NCBI GenBank assembly: GCA_015039365.1
Contig: WION01000220.1
Span: 24,896 to 88,895, forward strand
DNA length: 64,000 nt
DNA from: Amanita rubescens
Taxonomy: Eukaryota; Basidiomycota; Agaricomycetes; Agaricales; Amanitaceae
Direction of reading: 5' to 3'
Shown: positions 30,701 to 40,158 of the stretch, piece after piece
Layout of the letters: each line of letters begins with the position of its first letter
How positions within the stretch are numbered: position 1 is the stretch's first letter
The notes under the pieces: model-generated
Seen by the model: only the letters and a program-made list of their open reading frames with translations
Told to the model about the DNA's origin: nothing
Databases searched by the model: none
Position numbers and translations under genes: made by a program

Positions 30701-33700
30701 TATGGAGTAGATTTTTCATGAATAATTCCTACATCAGTTAAGTAATCTTGTATGTTGGTGGACATAAATTCGCCCCCTCGATCGGAACGAACTATTTTTA
30801 TGTTATATCCATATTGGTTGTATATTTGTTTGTGCCAACCTTCAAATACTACAGCGACGTTAGACTTTTTCTGTAATGGTTTTACCCATACATGTGATGT
30901 ACAATCATCAAATATTACAAGTAAATATTTTTGTTTATGATAAGATTGTATAGGAAAAGTCATCAAGTCACAGTGTATACGTTCAAAGGGTTGGGTAGCA
31001 CATTTTTCTGAAAGAGGAAAGCTTTGTGAAACAGCTTTTCCTTTTAGACAACCGTTACAAGGTTCTAAGTCTTTAGGAATTGTCAAGGGAGGGAAACCCT
31101 CTAAGTTTTTAGAGCCTAATTTCAATATTTGTTGGCTAGGATGACCCATCTGTTGATGCCAAATTTCATATCCAACAACATTAATAGTGATCATCATTAA
31201 TTTATAATTTGAAGGTTTAACAATTTGACCTTCTGTCCACATTAATGTTTCGTTACCATCTCCTGGAAATCCTTCCAGTGATGCGTTTTCAGAGCCTTCT
31301 CTGTAGAAAGAAATCCTATCATTATCTTGTTTTGCAATAAAACCTTGTTTACACAATGTTCCATTGCTTATTAGTCGTAGTGTGGCACTTGGCATATGTA
31401 GAACCGGATAAAGTTTCAATCTTGAAACCGAACCATTTTTAAGAGTGTGATCCAAAATCACAGTCCCTATACCTAATATATCTGCTTGATTATCAGCTGT
31501 AAATACTGAAGTAGGAACTTCATATTTTTTATAGCTGACAAAATCTTCTAAGTGTGCAGTAAAATGATGTGATGCACCTGAGTCACACATCCATATTGTA
31601 AGTCCTTTATTATTTTTATAACATTCAGGACATTTGCAAGAAGGTGATTTAGTACATGGTAGATTATATGGATCTTGAAGATGTCCAATGTTAATAACAT
31701 TAGCACGTCTACGATTGTTTTCTTCTATTATGAATTCATCCAAGTTATATTCATTGTATAATTCAGAGAATGTTCCATAATTTGGAAGATTTTGAAGATT
31801 AGACATGTTTTGTCTGTATCTTTCATTTTCACGCATATTGGCATCAAAATTATATAAATTATGAAGATCAGTAGATCTTCTTGGTGTAGGGTTTACTATC
31901 GGTACATTTGATGGTATTACCGGTACAGTGTCAATAGTACGATTAGTTGGATAATCGTATAAATTGAAAAAATCTTCATAAGGCGTAATAGGCCTTGTTG
32001 GGATTTGAGATGATGCCATAGATTCTGGAGCCGTATGGTAAACAGAATCTTGATCAGATTGGTAAAAGTAAGTTAAATCTGATGAACTTACAGATTCTGG
32101 TCGGAGGGATACAGTGTCATGGTCAATTACCATCCCTCTCAACATATTTTGTAAGTGTTCTATTGTGCGTGCATTAGTATTCATTCTTCGAGCTTCCAAA
32201 TTAGCTCGTCGAACTTGATCCACATAATATTGTCTGGTATGTACATACCACCAACTTATTTGTTCATCATCAAAGGAACCAGGCATTGGTCCTTCAGGCT
32301 CCTCATCGGTATAAAGTCCTTCATACCCTGAAGAATTGGCCTCAGATTGATGTGATTCATTATCTGTTTGATATCCTTCATTATCGGTTTGATGATGGGA
32401 TATACTAGAGGAAGCAAAGATAGGACTAGCAAGATCGTCCATACTTTGAGTATCCTTAGTATCTGCAAATATTGCAGAATCAAAGATATCAGAGTAGTCC
32501 GTTGATTCAGTTCGTACTTTTTGTACATCTCTGGATACAGAATCTCCCGAATCTTCGGATATCTCATCAATTCTCCCCATGAAGTCGTCCGTGGGAACCG
32601 CACGAGTACCTTTGTACTTGTAAATCTTGGGGACAAATTCTTCATCAAAATCTGTCATTACCTGATCTCCGATTCTGGCAATCAGAGGTAAAGATGCTGA
32701 TGTCGAAGATGCCATAGCATGCCCAGAACCAAGTGTTGATTGAGCTGCTGTCCGAGCAGCAAGTTTATTCGCACGATTCTTTGCTTTAGCTGCCTTATTG
32801 TGTTCCCAATTTGGTCCTTTAGACTGATTAGGGACTTGACCAGCCCATTGGGGTCTAAAAGGAGTCTGAGATTGGCCAGGTGTATGTTTTGGTCCATTAG
32901 ATGGTCCACCTGTCGAAGTATGTTGTGTTGGGTTTCTTCGATTTCCCATTGGTTTTCTTCCACCTCTGCCTCGAAAGGATTTCCCACGATAGGAATTCCA
33001 AGGGGTGCGAGGTTGTCCTTGTTGCAATTGTTGGCGTGCCATATTTGCAACTACTTGAGAGTTAGAATGTTTATTCCCTCTCGTGACAACAGAAGTATTG
33101 GCATTGTTCCTGTTACCTTTCCTTCGGGACCATTCCTCTGATATGAGGTTAAGGAATTCATCTACAGTGTCATCATCTGCGGAATGTGCCAACAGATTTG
33201 CGACAAAGCTGTCCCATGAAGGAGGTAAGGCATGTAGGATCGTCATAATTTGCATTTTGACGGTTAAGGTTACACCTTGGTTTGATACTCTATTAATCAA
33301 GTCCATAAGATGTGGAACTTGAGTGTTTGGATTGGAATTCTCTTTGAGTTTCCAGTCGACAATTTGTCTATAGAGTCCAAACGTAGCAGCCAGACCTTGT
33401 TTACCAAATTTATCCTTTAGAGATTTCCAAAGGACTTCGGCTTTATCATTTTTATCGTCAACAAGGTGTACTAGATTAGGTGCTAGTTTTAAGGTAATGT
33501 AACCTTTGGCTTTCATATTGTCCTCTTTAAATTCGACGTATTCTTTGCGAATTTCTTTAAGGGTTTTTAACTGATCTGGCTTTATATCAGATGTCTTGAT
33601 CGCCTCTTTTTCAGATGGTTCAAGATCTCTGGGCCAATCAAGTTTAGGATCAATATGTGCACCAAGACCTTGACTGTTTAAGTACGCAGTCATAAGTCTT

Positions 33701-33768
33701 TCGAATGCAAGCCAATTTGATCCGGTAAGAACAGGAACAATGGAGTTTATCGAATTGGAAGAAGACAT
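27796..33768 (-). CDS. gag-pol: Copia Gag-Pol polyprotein (ORF2), 1990 aa
   Basis: One uninterrupted frame. Residues about 1-220 are a UBN2/copia-type Gag region (LTGSNWLAFERLMTAYLNSQ; LHALPPSWDSFVANLL), followed by an Arg/Gly-rich stretch. The centre carries the aspartic protease (WMCDSGASHHFT), a GAG-pre-integrase HQQMGHPS..C.GC element, integrase (VRSDRGGEF, YIHQQNGKVERMN), copia-type reverse transcriptase (RWVYDIKSDGRKKARLVAKGF; catalytic CIVYVDDMLFMG) and Ty1/copia RNase H (FTDADWGADKITRKSVTGY; SSTEAEYMS). Domain order PR-IN-RT-RH is diagnostic for copia. Only an irregular cysteine cluster (CTKSPSCKCPEC) replaces a classical CCHC knuckle. Confidence 0.95.
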   Translation of the reverse strand: MSSSNSINSIVPVLTGSNWLAFERLMTAYLNSQGLGAHIDPKLDWPRDLEPSEKEAIKTSDIKPDQLKTLKEIRKEYVEFKEDNMKAKGYITLKLAPNLVHLVDDKNDKAEVLWKSLKDKFGKQGLAATFGLYRQIVDWKLKENSNPNTQVPHLMDLINRVSNQGVTLTVKMQIMTILHALPPSWDSFVANLLAHSADDDTVDEFLNLISEEWSRRKGNRNNANTSVVTRGNKHSNSQVVANMARQQLQQGQPRTPWNSYRGKSFRGRGGRKPMGNRRNPTQHTSTGGPSNGPKHTPGQSQTPFRPQWAGQVPNQSKGPNWEHNKAAKAKNRANKLAARTAAQSTLGSGHAMASSTSASLPLIARIGDQVMTDFDEEFVPKIYKYKGTRAVPTDDFMGRIDEISEDSGDSVSRDVQKVRTESTDYSDIFDSAIFADTKDTQSMDDLASPIFASSSISHHQTDNEGYQTDNESHQSEANSSGYEGLYTDEEPEGPMPGSFDDEQISWWYVHTRQYYVDQVRRANLEARRMNTNARTIEHLQNMLRGMVIDHDTVSLRPESVSSSDLTYFYQSDQDSVYHTAPESMASSQIPTRPITPYEDFFNLYDYPTNRTIDTVPVIPSNVPIVNPTPRRSTDLHNLYNFDANMRENERYRQNMSNLQNLPNYGTFSELYNEYNLDEFIIEENNRRRANVINIGHLQDPYNLPCTKSPSCKCPECYKNNKGLTIWMCDSGASHHFTAHLEDFVSYKKYEVPTSVFTADNQADILGIGTVILDHTLKNGSVSRLKLYPVLHMPSATLRLISNGTLCKQGFIAKQDNDRISFYREGSENASLEGFPGDGNETLMWTEGQIVKPSNYKLMMITINVVGYEIWHQQMGHPSQQILKLGSKNLEGFPPLTIPKDLEPCNGCLKGKAVSQSFPLSEKCATQPFERIHCDLMTFPIQSYHKQKYLLVIFDDCTSHVWVKPLQKKSNVAVVFEGWHKQIYNQYGYNIKIVRSDRGGEFMSTNIQDYLTDVGIIHEKSTPYIHQQNGKVERMNRTLWEKSEALRLHASCPQSWWNFAIETAVHVYNRTPLRRTKWKTPVENLTGKKPDVSYFKIFGSKAWVFIPHESRENKLTPRSEIMTFIGYELNAKAYRFMTNTNQLRVSTQAEFDETKFPRAKPQDENYTKNLDPIRPIEQDNSENSDKNISDSKPDNEGDISSEQQHSNDDFFDFNFENHSSSDSSDDDDDDTKWDDKLESFFEKKDTSSKDKGAELNQPTGVELDLPVQSLKDKPTKGKGKGTAKKPVEPTRRSERSRKPVIQKDNAYGNKTPLEIEKEITEEQDVVRELIQDLKEKDKSDPRLDVTIRYSLRSKIRQHIDKVKLLYSTLHNAQINEMSCLIKEQGNGFLNYLLAQAIPAVDISRDNIREYQYKDIQKIKITDPKSYEQWETAMNDEMKSLNDRKIWELAELPHNRTPIKCRWVYDIKSDGRKKARLVAKGFSQRPGLDYDETFSPVARYETIRLLLAISVLEKWDIEALDVKTAFLYGDLEADIYMQQPEGYVVKGQEQKVYQLKKAIYGLKQASYAWNKQANKSLEDLGFIRCLSDSGVYVRREDDTIIVCIVYVDDMLFMGDNTPEIHKIKNAFMKKWECHDLGKVKEYLGMQINYNKNMGTLIIDQHAYAKKVVTRFGLENCKPTRTPLPTGYIPTAATKECTAEMRSYFQQIIGSLLYLALGTRPDITYQVILMSQFCANPNEEHIQKALYIVRYVNTTVQTKIVYNGLNKEGFVAFTDADWGADKITRKSVTGYIVKLAGGAISWVSRKQKVVALSSTEAEYMSMSDTSRQIVWIESLMSELDFPIKTIFLCCDNQGAMFLASNPAQEHRSKHIDIRFHYIRECVESEKIKLTYIPTNEQVADIMTKNLPYSKFVIFRMKMGLILDDSQISLTNHIKASQTFANYIKSKTLNKSPGQHSKIFERIQDLEVRGYLEEIFKYYERENDKLTTLLKANK

Positions 33769-33963
33769 TTTCTTACTTTGGTTAAGTTTGTTTAAAATCT
33801 AAGAAGATTTTTTGTAAGAAAAGGTTTAAATAATAATAAGGCATAAGAATATATGTGATGATATAATTTCCGTCCTGATTTCTTAAGCTTAATGTCGTTC
33901 ATGTCAGAAATGACAAGAATATAGTATTTTTTACTATTCTAGTGTTTAATACTAGAAAGTAAA
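33769..33963. other. Spacer between copia ORF1 and ORF2
   Basis: AT-rich 195-nt gap with stops in all minus frames. ORF2 must therefore be reached by reinitiation, splicing or a separate transcript. Confidence 0.5.
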
Positions 33964-35217
33964 CTAGGGAATATCTTTTTTACACGTCCTTTCAGGTATG
34001 TAATATCGAATTTCCGTCACAGGGTTAGATGCGAATCTAGCCCTCCTATTGTCTCTATCATCGACAAGTTTGTCGAAAATAGATTCTTTAGGTAATTTTA
34101 TGTGAGGAAAGTCTTTATACCGTCCGGGAAGCCTTCCAGTTTCCTGCCATATTCCCATATCATTACTATATTCGTCAACAACCCTTTTTACTTCGGTTCC
34201 CTCTTGATTTGAAGGAAACACTCCAGCCGCTCTGCTTTCGGCTCGAGTTTTAGATACGATATATCCCCAACTTGCAATGTTGGGGGCACATCTACTCCAG
34301 GTAGGTGTTGTTGACTTTTGCCATCCTTTTTGTTCTATATTACGTTTTAGTTGGGTCTTATATACATTAAAAGGTATATTTACCTTTCCTTTTTTGTATA
34401 TTTGAGTGATCTCCTCCGGAAGAGGAATTCTGCCCCTTTCGTCAGATGCGATGCCAAGGAAATGTTGGCGGTACGCATCCGAATCCAAAGCATTAGGGAT
34501 ATTCGTCTTATTTTTCCATTGACGATTACCCTTATGCCAGTCGTTTTTGGTGACTGGTCTGAATTGGACATGGGCATTGTTTGGTGGTCCATAGGACCAC
34601 TCTTCCGGTTTAGTGTTGTGGATCCAAGGCGATCCACGATCTTTGTTATATCGCCAACCTTCGTTGACGATAACAGGTCGTCCTTGTGGACGAGAGACTG
34701 GCCCAACAGCCTTCGCAGCCTTGGCGTATGAGACTAGATTATCTTTATCAGATAAAGATGCACACCTAGTATTTCTAGAAGACTGACCTGTTGGGCTCCG
34801 CATTGATTTGGGAGCCGTCGGGACTCCTTTATAGTCGAAGACAACTTTTTGTACACAGCGGTGTACGTGATGTATCGCATCGGGATGCGAACAGTGGCAG
34901 CCCTTTGCTGCATGAGGCATATATGGGCGCGAGCCCATGGGAACAGGATACTTTTTATAGTTCCTATTAAGCCTCACAGCTTGAGGCGCAGAAGTCGGAA
35001 CAGGAATACGTAATGAAGGTACCATTTCTGGTACCTGTGCCTTTGCAGGCGGCGGCGAGTTCTTTGGTAAGGCCCTAACGGGGGCCTGGAGATGCCGGGC
35101 GCCAGAGCCGGGCAAATTGTTCGGGGTAGTCCGAGAGGGGACTGTCCTCGAAGAAATCGGAGTGCCAAGGGCACCGCCAGCAGAAGACAACGGCGAGAAA
35201 GAGTTTACAAACGACAT
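33964..35217 (-). CDS. Copia ORF1: extra upstream protein, 417 aa, unknown
   Basis: An intact ATG-initiated frame in element orientation, upstream of the Gag-Pol frame. The N-terminal third is Pro/Ser/Ala-rich and basic. A compact cysteine/histidine cluster follows near residues 105-125 (KGCHCSHPDAIHHVHRC), then a conserved-looking basic domain (VNEGWRYNKDRGSPWIHNT; FLGIASDERGRIPLP; GWQKSTTPTWSRCAPNIASWG) and a C-terminus with YYIPERTCKK. No protease, Gag or envelope motif and no membrane helix is visible. Because ORF2 already has a Gag, this is an additional gene. The Cys/His cluster could bind zinc or RNA, which is inference. No named family was recognised. Confidence 0.7.
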   Translation of the reverse strand: MSFVNSFSPLSSAGGALGTPISSRTVPSRTTPNNLPGSGARHLQAPVRALPKNSPPPAKAQVPEMVPSLRIPVPTSAPQAVRLNRNYKKYPVPMGSRPYMPHAAKGCHCSHPDAIHHVHRCVQKVVFDYKGVPTAPKSMRSPTGQSSRNTRCASLSDKDNLVSYAKAAKAVGPVSRPQGRPVIVNEGWRYNKDRGSPWIHNTKPEEWSYGPPNNAHVQFRPVTKNDWHKGNRQWKNKTNIPNALDSDAYRQHFLGIASDERGRIPLPEEITQIYKKGKVNIPFNVYKTQLKRNIEQKGWQKSTTPTWSRCAPNIASWGYIVSKTRAESRAAGVFPSNQEGTEVKRVVDEYSNDMGIWQETGRLPGRYKDFPHIKLPKESIFDKLVDDRDNRRARFASNPVTEIRYYIPERTCKKDIP

Positions 35218-36431
35218 TTTTATATAAATTGAAAAAATTGATTTTAAAATTTTTGCTGAAATCAGGAGGTTTAATCATCACATAGTTCTTTGGATAAGAT
35301 CAAAAGAAAGGAATGGGCATTCAGAGCCTTCAGCCCTTACTAATCCCAGAAAACAGATAATTTGTACACAAATTGGATGTTTCGGCACAAGTTTCGCACA
35401 TCATTGTTTCTTCTTGTCATGCATGTTGAATTTGGTACTAATCGTTATGAAAGGTGTTATATTAACCAAGATCTATGTCACATTGGTATCCGCTTCGATG
35501 TTTTTAGCATCTAATAACGCAGCATTATATTTGCGTGGGATATGATCCAATGTAGGTAAGAATAGCCAACCTAAGCGTCTGACAATAGATTAAAGACTCG
35601 GGGATCGGCCCTTGTCCCTTCTTAAACGATTAAATGATAACCGTTTAATCTCTGGAATAACCATGACGATAACGACTGCATTCCCAAATGCATGAGATAA
35701 GTCCATCACTTAGATGGTCTATGGGGTCTCAATCCCCCACTAGACGTGTGTGTACAAGTATTAAGAATTAATCTAGACACCGCTGGGTTACAGCTGAGTG
35801 TATTCCTAATCTAGAGAAGTCCCTAAGGGCGCATTCTCGATAGGCAGAGTGTACGGTCCACAATGTGACCTCATCTCACCCCTTATACTAGAATCTATTA
35901 TTACTTGTACATATATTAGGTATTTTACAGGATCGAAAATCCTGATGATGGTATAGCGTGGTTCAATACGTCCAATCACATCACACTGCCCAAGCGGAAT
36001 ACAGTGTGGGACGTCACCCTTTTATACGGTAGGTAATAACCGGTGAAGTTCACACTTCACAAGTGAGCCAATTTCTATTGACGCAGTAATGGTCCACTGC
36101 GAGATTTTTAAGGCGATCTAGGCCAGTTTTTAACATCATCCAAGACTGTCCCTTGTACAGGGATACTCGTAATTTAGACCGCTGAGTAATTAACGGGGTC
36201 CCCTTAGCCCTGGGTCCGGGCGTATACAATCCAGGTAAGCGGATGACTCTGAGTCTATCCCTCACTTCCCAGAAGGGTTAGCCAAGTGCGGTGACTAATC
36301 TAACAAGAAAATGAAAACCACACTGGGCGCCTCGCCCAGTTACCTTTGTTTTACCTTTTCTCTCCGTCAATGACTTGAGAGTGTGCGTCGCTTGGCTTCA
36401 CAACCAATAGCGCCAAAGGCGTCTGATTTCG
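35218..36431. other. Copia 5' leader, about 1.2 kb, non-coding
   Basis: Between the primer-binding site and the ORF1 start. Only short frames occur on either strand. Its length suggests structured RNA or packaging sequences, but no named element was recognised. Confidence 0.55.
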
Positions 36432-36443
36432 GGGCCCATAACC
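36432..36443 (-). promoter_or_regulatory. Copia primer-binding site for initiator tRNA-Met (half-tRNA type)
   Basis: Directly next to the 5' LTR the element reads GGTTATGGGCCC. This is the reverse complement of GGGCCCATAACC, the anticodon arm of eukaryotic initiator tRNA-Met. Drosophila copia is known to use such an internal tRNA segment rather than the CCA end. Confidence 0.75.
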
Positions 36444-37138
36444 TGTTGAAACTAGGGGTAACAAGTCCCTAGCGAGCAGCGCAGTCTAGTACATGGAATG
36501 TACTACTTACCGAGTGTGGTGTGGAGTTGTTAAGAGCTTACTGGAGCTGGGGCTCAACAGTAGACAGTAGAGAGGATAATAGGATAAGGATTGACGCTAT
36601 TAGAGTACAGTTTATATACTACTAAATTACAAATAAGTACAAAGAGTCTTATCAGTATGAGTCAAAGGTATTTGACTCATAAGGCGTCATTCCACAGCAA
36701 TGCACAGCTATTGTACAGCAATGCATAGCTTTGCGCAGTACTTGACTCATCAATTATATTGACTGATTCATCACATTATCAATCTTCAATGTGATAGGTC
36801 AATAACCATAACGTATATATGTCTTCTATTCTCATGTCAACATATATTCATATCATCAATAGTTCCACTATTATGATTGGATGATCTTATGAGAATATCG
36901 CTAGGATATTCTCATGTCAGAATATGTTCTCATCATCAATCATCCACTATTATGATTGGTAGATGAGTATGAGAATATATCGAATATATTCTCATGTCAA
37001 TATATTATCTCACACTCAATCATCCACTATTATGATTGGTTGAGAGACGAGTAAGTAACTGAGCGTTATTACATAAACTAATGATATCACTTATATTTAC
37101 TATATACTGTATGTATATCGTATATTATAAGTTCAACA
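36444..37138 (-). repeat. Copia 5' LTR
   Basis: 695 bp, TG..CA in element orientation, with the same internal AATCATAATAGTGGA modules as the solo LTR. Confidence 0.95.
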
Positions 37139-38237
37139 GAGTCTGCTCCGACGCAGGCTGCCAATGCCATCTGCTCTTGCTGCCCAACTTGCTCGATCGC
37201 TCCAATTCTGCTCCACCTCCACTGCTGTTCCATTCATTATGCATGCGGTCACTCCTTTAGCCCATCCGACACCTATACATGACCCTCTGCTGCCTCCGAT
37301 GCTGCGCCTCGATTTTTGCAGCTCTGCCTCATGTATCCGCCCTTCCGCCGCATGTTGACCATGCCTCATGTTTCCCCACACCCGCCAACCCTTATCCGAC
37401 ATGCTGCAGTCCACCAAATGCTGTCCACACTGCTCCAACACCTGCCCCCCTGGCCAGCATTGCTCCTCCTCCTCCTTCCGACGCCAACTGCAGCTCCGAC
37501 GCTCCGATTTTTTTTTCTTTTCTTCCCAGGAATAGGCATGTGGCATCCGCCACATTGATGTTTTAGCTTATCTTGATTGCGATCACCTCAATTTGTCTTG
37601 CTCCGCTCCGATCGGCTCCGATCTGCCTCAATCCGATCCGACGCACATTTCTAAGGCCCACAGCTCCGCCGCAGTTTCGGAACCCTTTACCAGCCATTGA
37701 CAGAACCTTTGCCATCGACATTCTTTAATACCATATTGCGCCGACGGCGTCTCAGGAAACATCTTTATTAGCAGCCTCAATGCAAGGGGTCAGTGCTATT
37801 GATTGAATTACTGGGATGACCGCGATCAGGGGAGTTGCGCCCCTCCTCGCCTTGCTTTGGTATGCTTATACCGACGATTCCGCTTCCGACGATTCCGCTC
37901 TTTACTGCCTCCGACTTTCTACCTCTGTCAATGATGTTCCGCCTCCACCCTCCGCCTACAGCTCCGACGCCTCCAATTCCACTGCGATTGCACCACTTGC
38001 CTTACGCCCATATGCAAACAAGTCACGATCCATCACTGAAACACCTGTCAACGCCCCTTTCCTTGCCAAACGACCGCTGTCATCAATTCCGCCATGCCAC
38101 CTTCGGAACCAACACCTATCATCATTGGATTGCACTGCCACGATACTCCGCCATGTTCCGCCATCAATTCTGCCTTGTCAAGCATCTCTGCCTCTGGTCG
38201 CACTGACTGGAAGTCAGTATTCAAACTGGTGAGCGGA

Positions 38238-38605
38238 TGTAACGGATGGAATCCTGTTACAGTGTGCAGCATGCTCCGAAGCTTTCTGAAGATGTCCGCC
38301 ATTGATCATCCTTCAATCCGCTTTCTGTCTGCTTCCGTCCGCTTTCAATCCGCTTCGATCCGATGCACGGGAATTTGTCGGAGTACGTCGGATGCACGGG
38401 AATATGTCGGATTATGTCGGACCACAAGCGCATGGTAAGCGCATGGTAGTTACTATAAGTACATGTCACATGTAGTCGTATACATCAGCTACGAACGAGA
38501 ATCGGAGTTCCCTTCCCCTCAGATCAGCCTTAGCTTAAGTCTGTGCACTATTGTGCATGGCACCTGCAGTGCTGGGTACAACCCAGAGCACATTGCAGTG
38601 TTTCA
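38238..38605 (+). repeat. 3' LTR of the non-autonomous element
   Basis: 368 bp direct repeat of 26563-26930, followed by the CCGC duplication. Confidence 0.92.
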
Positions 38606-39619
38606 CCGCGAAGGCGCTCCGCAAGCATTGCATGTACTTTGACTGGTTGCCAAGGAATAGGTAGATTGGCCAGAGTGACGCCGTCCCAAAGTTAGCGAGC
38701 TGCGTCGAGTCCGACCACAACATTATCGCTACAATCACGATTTCATGTTCTGATTTCTTGTGTGCATTCCGAATATGCTCATGTTCTTCAATGTACGCGT
38801 CCGAGTTGTATAATTCGGAATAGATACGCTCGGGGGTTCCGGTAGCACCTGGTTGCCAGTAGGTTTTATGGGGATAGAAATGGAAGTACTCGGTATCGGT
38901 ATCGGATAGTGCAGCTTTGATTACTTCCAGTGGTCGTCGATAAAACAGCGAGTCTACTTTGAATTTCGGGGCTTCTGACTCAGATTTGTTCTTTACACCC
39001 TCAAACGGTACTGAAATCTCGACGCTCGCCTGATTCCAGCCATCGTTACCTCTGAACATCGTCTTGGCGAGCTCTGTATCCTGTATGTTGTCAAGTCGCT
39101 GGGCTTCACGTGTGGCATTGAACCCTTGAAGATGTTCAGGGTTGAAGTCCTTATCCAGAACGACCGTCTTGACTAGACGGTCAAGTTCTGCCAACGTTTT
39201 TGAGTTGATTCCGTGTAAAACCAATCCATGAGAAGATATGTCGACGGGTTACGGAAGGGGGAGAAATAATCATTGTTCGTTAACGCATTCCTGTATTGTT
39301 CCCACCAGGATTGGTCCTTGGGCACCTCGTCGTGTGGATCTAGTTCATTCAAAGGCTGTGACGTGGCAAAGCCGGTCCACCAATCGTGTTTCGGTATTGC
39401 CACATTAAAGTTTGGCGAGTCGCAGATGATTTCCAGTGCACCGCGTGGTACAAAGGATGGGAATTGGTGCTGGAATGAATGATATATACCGTAGCTGTCT
39501 TTTTTTGTATTGAAGAGCGGTACATTCTGGGGCTCTGGAGAAGTACGGTCCACTTCCATCGCCTCCGGGATTTCTGGCATGTCTGTCGGGATATGCGTGT
39601 CACCCACATTGATTTCTTG
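38606..39619 (-). pseudogene. Plavaka-type transposase, N-terminal part
   Basis: Minus-strand coding that begins after a TTTTTCAG acceptor at 39620. It carries segments typical of the family: SPNFNVAIPKHDWWTGFA, NDYFSPFRNPSTYLLMDWF, SKTLAELDRLVK, KVDSLFYRRPLEVIKAAL, YPHKTYWQPG, RIYSELYNSDAYIEEHEHI, AIMLWSDSTQLANFGTASLW and PIYLFLGNQSKYMQCLRSAFA. A one-base frame shift lies near 39215 (between DWF and SKTLAEL). The usual N-terminal zinc-finger exon is absent because Gypsy-2 is inserted 23 bp upstream of the acceptor. At 38606 the reading frame runs into the LTR element; with one CCGC copy counted, the codons continue in register at 26562. Confidence 0.75.
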
Positions 39620-39641
39620 CTGAAAAACATCAAGAGGTACG

Positions 39642-40158
39642 TGTTACAAACACGGTACGGACTCCTACATTATGACTACATGACACGTCGGACATGCTTA
39701 CTTTTTCGTATATGCCTATCCCTTCGTCATATCCCCATTATGTTCATCAAACGGACTACCTCGTTCTCTTATCGACCTCCATTCCGTTTACCCTATGCCC
39801 AACCCCTTGTTCATACGCGTACCATCCCCTATGCCCCCTGTTTTACCTATACTTGCTATCGCCCTTGTTCTACTTACGATACGGCTGTGTTTCTGTACAT
39901 GTATATAAACCGATGTACTGTAACGTCGAACCTTAAGTTCGACTTAACTGTCTTTATCACTATCACATCCCATCTCACCTAAAGAACGTCGTTTCTACTC
40001 CGTTCATTATCGCTCTCAAGGATAAGACTTCTTCTAGTCGTCTTATCACTTAGCATATTCGTTCACCAGTTGTTTGACTTGTCCGTTGGACTTAGTCTAC
40101 TTTGTCAAACGCTCATAGCGTGGACACATCGTAGGTGGAGATTGACGTGATCATAACA
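39642..40158 (+). repeat. Gypsy-2 5' LTR with TATA box
   Basis: 517 bp from TGTTACAAAC to ATAACA. A TATATAAA box at 39902-39909 precedes the word TAAGTTCGACTTAA (39934-39947) by about 32 nt; the latter is complementary to the primer site. The remainder is C/T-rich. Confidence 0.85.

Larger units (their letters stand above)
27083..37138 (-). mobile_element. Full-length copia retrotransposon, about 10.06 kb, TSD GAGTC
   Basis: LTRs at 27083-27780 and 36444-37138 differ by one 3-bp indel and about two substitutions. They are flanked by perfect GAGTC duplications (27078-27082 and 37139-37143). Minus-strand order: 5' LTR, primer-binding site, 1.2-kb leader, ORF1 (417 aa), ORF2 gag-pol (1990 aa), polypurine tract, 3' LTR. 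It is the innermost insertion of this stack. Both ORFs are uninterrupted, so it may be competent. Confidence 0.96.
26563..38605 (+). mobile_element. Non-autonomous LTR element (368-bp LTRs, about 1.25 kb interior), split by the copia insertion
   Basis: Direct repeats 26563-26930 and 38238-38605 (about two mismatches by eye) begin TGTAACGG and end GTGTTTCA. Outside them is a CCGC duplication (26559-26562 and 38606-38609). The interior (26931-27082 plus 37139-38237) has no coding frame of note. It is rich in CTCCGA/TCCGAT-type words. TGGAGCCCACC two bases after the left LTR is a TGG-type primer-site candidate, and GGTGAGCGGA before the right LTR is a purine tract, so the element reads plus. It is inserted in the Plavaka transposase coding region. 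Confidence 0.88.

Noticed and set aside
26567..38605. Assembly artefact as explanation for the 368-bp repeat
   Set aside because: TG..CA ends, a CCGC duplication, a purine tract, and restoration of the transposase frame all fit a real LTR insertion.
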